From an uncultured Clostridia bacterium (GTDB lineage: Bacteria; Bacillota; Clostridia; Oscillospirales; CAG-272), in contig CALGCW010000190.1 in NCBI GenBank assembly GCA_937884385.1, positions 1-9,845 on the forward strand: 9,845 nt of DNA, read 5' to 3'. Position numbers and translations under genes: made by a program. This document shows positions 7,722 through 9,845 of this stretch, piece after piece; position 1 is the stretch's first letter; the number at the start of each line of letters is the position of its first letter. Below the pieces are notes generated by a model. That model ran no database searches and had not been told where the DNA came from. It saw only the letters and a program-made list of their open reading frames with translations.

Positions 7722-7911
7722 CGTCCGTGTCACCGTCTTTTTTGAGCTTGCTTTGGTCGTCGGCTTCTCCCGCCGCGCTGACAAGCTCCAGCATATCATC
7801 CGAAAGCGGAGCGGCGTTATAACGGCTTTCCGTATCCGCGATCATATCCGCTATTCTTTTGTTGTTTGCAAAGCGCTGATAATCAAAAAGCCGTTTTAAC
7901 GTTTTTTCCAT
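7714..7911 (-). CDS. 65-residue acidic protein with leader-like LSDD...VSAAGE motif
   Basis: A small protein I cannot assign to a named function. The N-terminal half is basic and helical (MEKTLKRLFDYQRF, then ADMIADTESRY). A segment PLSDDMLELVSAAGE (35-49) follows and closely matches the Gly-Gly leader motifs of the two upstream peptides, with Ala-Ala-Gly in place of Gly-Gly. The tail is highly charged (KLKKDGDTDDE). It has no cysteine. The start is set by GGAG (7923 to 7920) 8 bases before the ATG; a longer in-frame reading to 7998 would run into the radical SAM gene. It begins two bases after the radical SAM stop and overlaps the sigma factor start by 8 bases, so the three should be co-translated. 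It could be a third substrate, an escort of the enzyme, or a partner of the sigma factor. Confidence 0.82.
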   Translation of the reverse strand: MEKTLKRLFDYQRFANNKRIADMIADTESRYNAAPLSDDMLELVSAAGEADDQSKLKKDGDTDDE

Positions 7912-7913
7912 AG

Positions 7914-9302
7914 TTATTTCTCCATCGGGCTTCTGTTCGTCCACCCATTCATAAGTGTTTCGATTTTTTCGTAATATCCCTTGCCGAAAAACAGACATTT
8001 CGCAAGGTCAACGCCCATCTTGTCTCCCGTGAGCGTTAATGCGATCGCGCGGCATCCTCCAGCACAATGCTTGAAGTACGGGCAATTTCCGCACTTTGGA
8101 TTGACTGCGGCAAGCTCACCTACCGTCGTGCAAACCTCGGAAAGATACCGTCCGCACTGCAAAAGACTCTGTAAGCCGTCGCTCTTTACGTTACCGAGGA
8201 TATCACCGTGCGCCTCGTAATATCCCGACATTTGCATACAGGGATATACGTTGCCGCTTGCCGCAACTGCGATCATACCGCGATTGCCGCGACACACGGG
8301 AATCGAATCACGGTACTCACCGATACCGCATTCTATCGGGCGCATTCGGTAGGAGCGGCTGTTCGGGAATATCGACATAAACTGCCAGATGTCGATGTTC
8401 ATTTGGTGCTTGTCCGCAATATACGCCTCTGCAAATGCAAGCATACGGTCGTAGTATTCCTCAAGCTCAAGAGTCGCGCCTTTGGCATTTTCGTTCCATC
8501 TCGGAACCTCGGTCGTGCGGATAATTCGCATTTCATATACGCCCATTTCGTCAAGCAGCTTGGCGGTGGGGAGCATAGAATCGATATTCCGTCTGTGCAC
8601 GTTGGTCTGTACCTTCACGCGAAAACCGTTGTCAACGCAGAGCTTGATGGCACGAAGCGCGTCTTCCTCAGCTCCTTTTCGATTTCTCAGCCAATCGTGG
8701 TGTCCGAGTCCGTCAAGGGAGATCTTGATAAGAGGATAGCAGCCGATGGCTTTCATTCGGTCAAGAGCCTCCTGCGTGATATAAAACCCGTTGGTGTTAA
8801 GCTCCTCCACGAACATATTGCGCCGATAGATGCCCTCGATGATCTCAAAGAAATGCTTGTGGCACATGGGTTCACCGCCCGTAATGGTAAATGCGTTGAT
8901 GCCGCACGCCTGCGCCTCGTCGAGCAGCTTCTCGGCTTCTTCAAGCGTAAATTCGCTCATCAGCGGAGAGTTGTCCGAGGCGTTGAAGCAATGCAGACAG
9001 TTATAGTTGCATTTGCCCGTGATCATCCAGTTCATTGCCGGAAAATAACGGTTGTCAATATTCATTTTTTGCCACGGATCAAGCGTTCCCTCTCCCTTGT
9101 CACAGGAAGAGATCAAGCCTTTCCGCGTCAGTGTTTTTGCAAGCTCTCCGTCCTCAAGCTCGTTTTGCCCGTCGCAAAGAGAAAGAAACTCAAATTCTTC
9201 CTTCGTGAGTCTCTGCGCGTCACGCACTCCCTTGATGTAGTATGCAAAGGGCGTGCGCCACCAGGAACGGAGAGCGATATGTGGGTTAAGTATGTAATAC
9301 AT
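7914..9302 (-). CDS. Radical SAM/SPASM peptide-modifying enzyme
   Basis: An iron-sulfur enzyme of 462 residues that likely modifies the neighbouring peptides in the cytoplasm. The radical SAM core has CNYNCLHC (Cys98, 102, 105), which binds the S-adenosylmethionine-cleaving cluster, and TGGEP (141-145). The C-terminal SPASM domain is complete: Cys337, Gly350 and Cys355, then CGNCPYFKHCAGGC (404-417) and Cys436. This is the seven-cysteine CX9-15GX4C...CX2CX5CX3C...C pattern for two auxiliary clusters. Residues 1-70 (MYYILNPHIALRSW... through EEFEFLSLCDG) precede the core and resemble in layout the PqqD/RRE-like leader-binding domains of RiPP maturases, which is an inference. AAAGGTGG lies just before the ATG. 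Its gene follows two leader-bearing peptide genes. The chemistry is unknown: thioether, carbon-carbon or epimerisation links are all made by such enzymes, and a non-RiPP role (sulfatase-type maturase) is less likely here. Confidence 0.95.
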   Translation of the reverse strand: MYYILNPHIALRSWWRTPFAYYIKGVRDAQRLTKEEFEFLSLCDGQNELEDGELAKTLTRKGLISSCDKGEGTLDPWQKMNIDNRYFPAMNWMITGKCNYNCLHCFNASDNSPLMSEFTLEEAEKLLDEAQACGINAFTITGGEPMCHKHFFEIIEGIYRRNMFVEELNTNGFYITQEALDRMKAIGCYPLIKISLDGLGHHDWLRNRKGAEEDALRAIKLCVDNGFRVKVQTNVHRRNIDSMLPTAKLLDEMGVYEMRIIRTTEVPRWNENAKGATLELEEYYDRMLAFAEAYIADKHQMNIDIWQFMSIFPNSRSYRMRPIECGIGEYRDSIPVCRGNRGMIAVAASGNVYPCMQMSGYYEAHGDILGNVKSDGLQSLLQCGRYLSEVCTTVGELAAVNPKCGNCPYFKHCAGGCRAIALTLTGDKMGVDLAKCLFFGKGYYEKIETLMNGWTNRSPMEK

Positions 9303-9331
9303 TTTCCACCTTTAACAAATTATCAAAATAA

Positions 9332-9541
9332 TCAATTGAGGATTTCTCTGGTATCGGCATTCCAGCGACATCCGCATTTGTCGCATTTATACTCATTGCT
9401 CGAAGCCGTATAATTGCCAGCGACTCCACATTTTGGACAGGGGTTAGAATTGACAGACGGTCTCATCCCGCCCGATACGTTATCCAGCTCATCGTCTTCA
9501 ATGGGCCAGCCGCTTTCTTTCTTTTTTTCTTCTTTCAACAT
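9332..9541 (-). CDS. Gly-Gly leader peptide with zinc-ribbon-like core
   Basis: A 69-residue protein with a charged start (MLKEEKKKESGWP) and a bacteriocin-type leader end IEDDELDNVSGG, cleavable after Gly25. The predicted 44-residue core has five cysteines: CPKCG (35-39), then CDKCGC (53-58), with an aromatic Tyr51 before and Trp60 after. Two CxxCG knuckles 14 residues apart are the pattern of a zinc ribbon, which is unusual for a secreted modified peptide. The ATG at 9541 was chosen because AAGGAG (9554 to 9549) lies 7 bases away; a GTG two codons earlier is too close to it. It follows the first peptide gene by 12 bases, with its ribosome binding site on that gene's stop, and precedes the radical SAM gene by 29. 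Substrate status is inferred from leader and position. Confidence 0.85.
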   Translation of the reverse strand: MLKEEKKKESGWPIEDDELDNVSGGMRPSVNSNPCPKCGVAGNYTASSNEYKCDKCGCRWNADTREILN

Positions 9542-9548
9542 AGCCACT

Positions 9549-9554
9549 CTCCTT
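9549..9554 (-). promoter_or_regulatory. Ribosome binding site of the zinc-ribbon-like peptide
   Basis: AAGGAG on the minus strand, overlapping the TAA stop of the preceding gene by one base and 7 bases before the ATG at 9541. It fixes the start and suggests coupled translation of the two peptides. Confidence 0.7.
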
Positions 9555-9845
9555 TACGATTTTTCGCAATAGCCGAGACCGTCCTTAAATCCGAGGTGCG
9601 CGCAGGAGCCGCATATGTTTTCTACGACGAATCCTGTTTTTCCTACCCAGGTCTTTCTGAGGTCGGGATGATCGGTTCTGACAGTCATAGTGCGACTTTT
9701 CCCCTCCCCAAAATTTCTCAGATACTGCCCCGTAAAGCATTTACACCCATTTGTAACAACTGTATACTTCTTTCCGTCCACCTTGGTCTCGCAGCCTCCG
9801 CCGGAAACAACGTCCAGCTCGTCATCGGAAAGCTCGCCTTTCTTT
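9554..9845 (-). CDS. Gly-Gly leader peptide with six cysteines (5' end beyond window)
   Basis: The visible part is 96 residues and enters open from the right edge, so the true start is outside. A GTG at 9781 would drop the leader and is not a likely start. The leader motif is GELSDDELDVVSGG, ending at visible residue 16, nearly identical in plan to that of the next gene. The 80-residue core has cysteines at visible positions 18, 34, 36, 78, 81 and 93, in NGCKCFTG, ICGSCAHL and GYCEKS. The central part is rich in Lys, Arg and Thr (GEGKSRTMTVRTDHPDLRK). The last 20 residues look like a small CxxC...C metal-binding knuckle. It is long for a RiPP core. It is a candidate substrate of the downstream radical SAM enzyme; no named family is recognised. 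Confidence 0.82.
   Translation of the reverse strand, partial: KKGELSDDELDVVSGGGCETKVDGKKYTVVTNGCKCFTGQYLRNFGEGKSRTMTVRTDHPDLRKTWVGKTGFVVENICGSCAHLGFKDGLGYCEKS

Noticed and set aside
7722..7799. N-terminal extension of the sigma factor to ATG 7799
   Set aside because: It would overlap the 65-residue gene by 86 bases in another frame and adds Arg/Lys/Thr-rich sequence not typical of sigma factors.
7912..7998. N-terminal extension of the 65-residue protein to 7998
   Set aside because: It lies inside the radical SAM 3' end in another frame, and the GGAG at 7923 to 7920 marks the ATG at 7911 instead.
8208..9413. Plus-strand open frame of 401 codons opposite the radical SAM gene
   Set aside because: It mirrors a well-supported gene, has no recognisable domain, and looks like low-complexity His/Arg/Val-rich antisense translation.
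9332..9541. Direct assignment of the small peptide as a sactipeptide
   Set aside because: Radical SAM context fits, but the CxxCG...CxxCG spacing fits a zinc ribbon better and the chemistry cannot be read from sequence.

Overview
The window looks like part of a chromosome from an anaerobic, Gram-positive gut-type Clostridia (Bacillota). The reasons are a lipoprotein-type sugar-binding protein, strong AGGAG-type ribosome binding sites, moderate GC, and a radical SAM/SPASM enzyme next to small peptides with Gly-Gly leaders. No species can be named from the sequence. All thirteen supported coding regions lie on the minus strand, so transcription runs from high to low coordinates. Every gap is short, at most about 62 bases. 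I see no tRNA, rRNA, CRISPR array, insertion sequence or convincing intrinsic terminator.

Region 1 (9845 to about 7714) is a peptide-modification locus. It starts with two small cysteine-rich proteins carrying bacteriocin-type leaders (motifs ELSDDELDVVSGG and IEDDELDNVSGG). The first is cut by the window edge. The core of the second looks like a zinc ribbon. A 462-residue radical SAM enzyme with a full seven-cysteine SPASM domain follows. Next comes a 65-residue acidic protein carrying a third copy of the leader-like motif (LSDDMLELVSAAGE). Its stop codon overlaps the start of an ECF-like sigma-70 family factor. No leader peptidase or exporter is visible; it may lie upstream.

Region 2 (7201 to 3453) is a complete sugar-type ABC importer of the RbsB/MglB-RbsA/MglA-RbsC/MglC kind: lipoprotein, double ATPase, single permease. 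It begins 22 bases after the sigma factor. The sugar cannot be told.

Region 3 (3390 to 1) holds a dicarboxylate/amino-acid symporter-like protein, then an amino-acid ABC importer: permease, ATPase, and the first five codons of a probable binding protein. The symporter carries an extra N-terminal domain of about 118 residues. The ABC ATPase carries an extra C-terminal domain of about 120 residues. Both extras resemble degenerate GHKL (RsbW/HATPase_c_2-type) domains. The symporter also lacks the signature ion-binding residues of its family.

The most unusual elements are the three-peptide/radical SAM/sigma locus and the shared GHKL-like domain on two unrelated transporters in neighbouring genes. 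Whether the three regions form one regulon is inference from co-direction and tight spacing.
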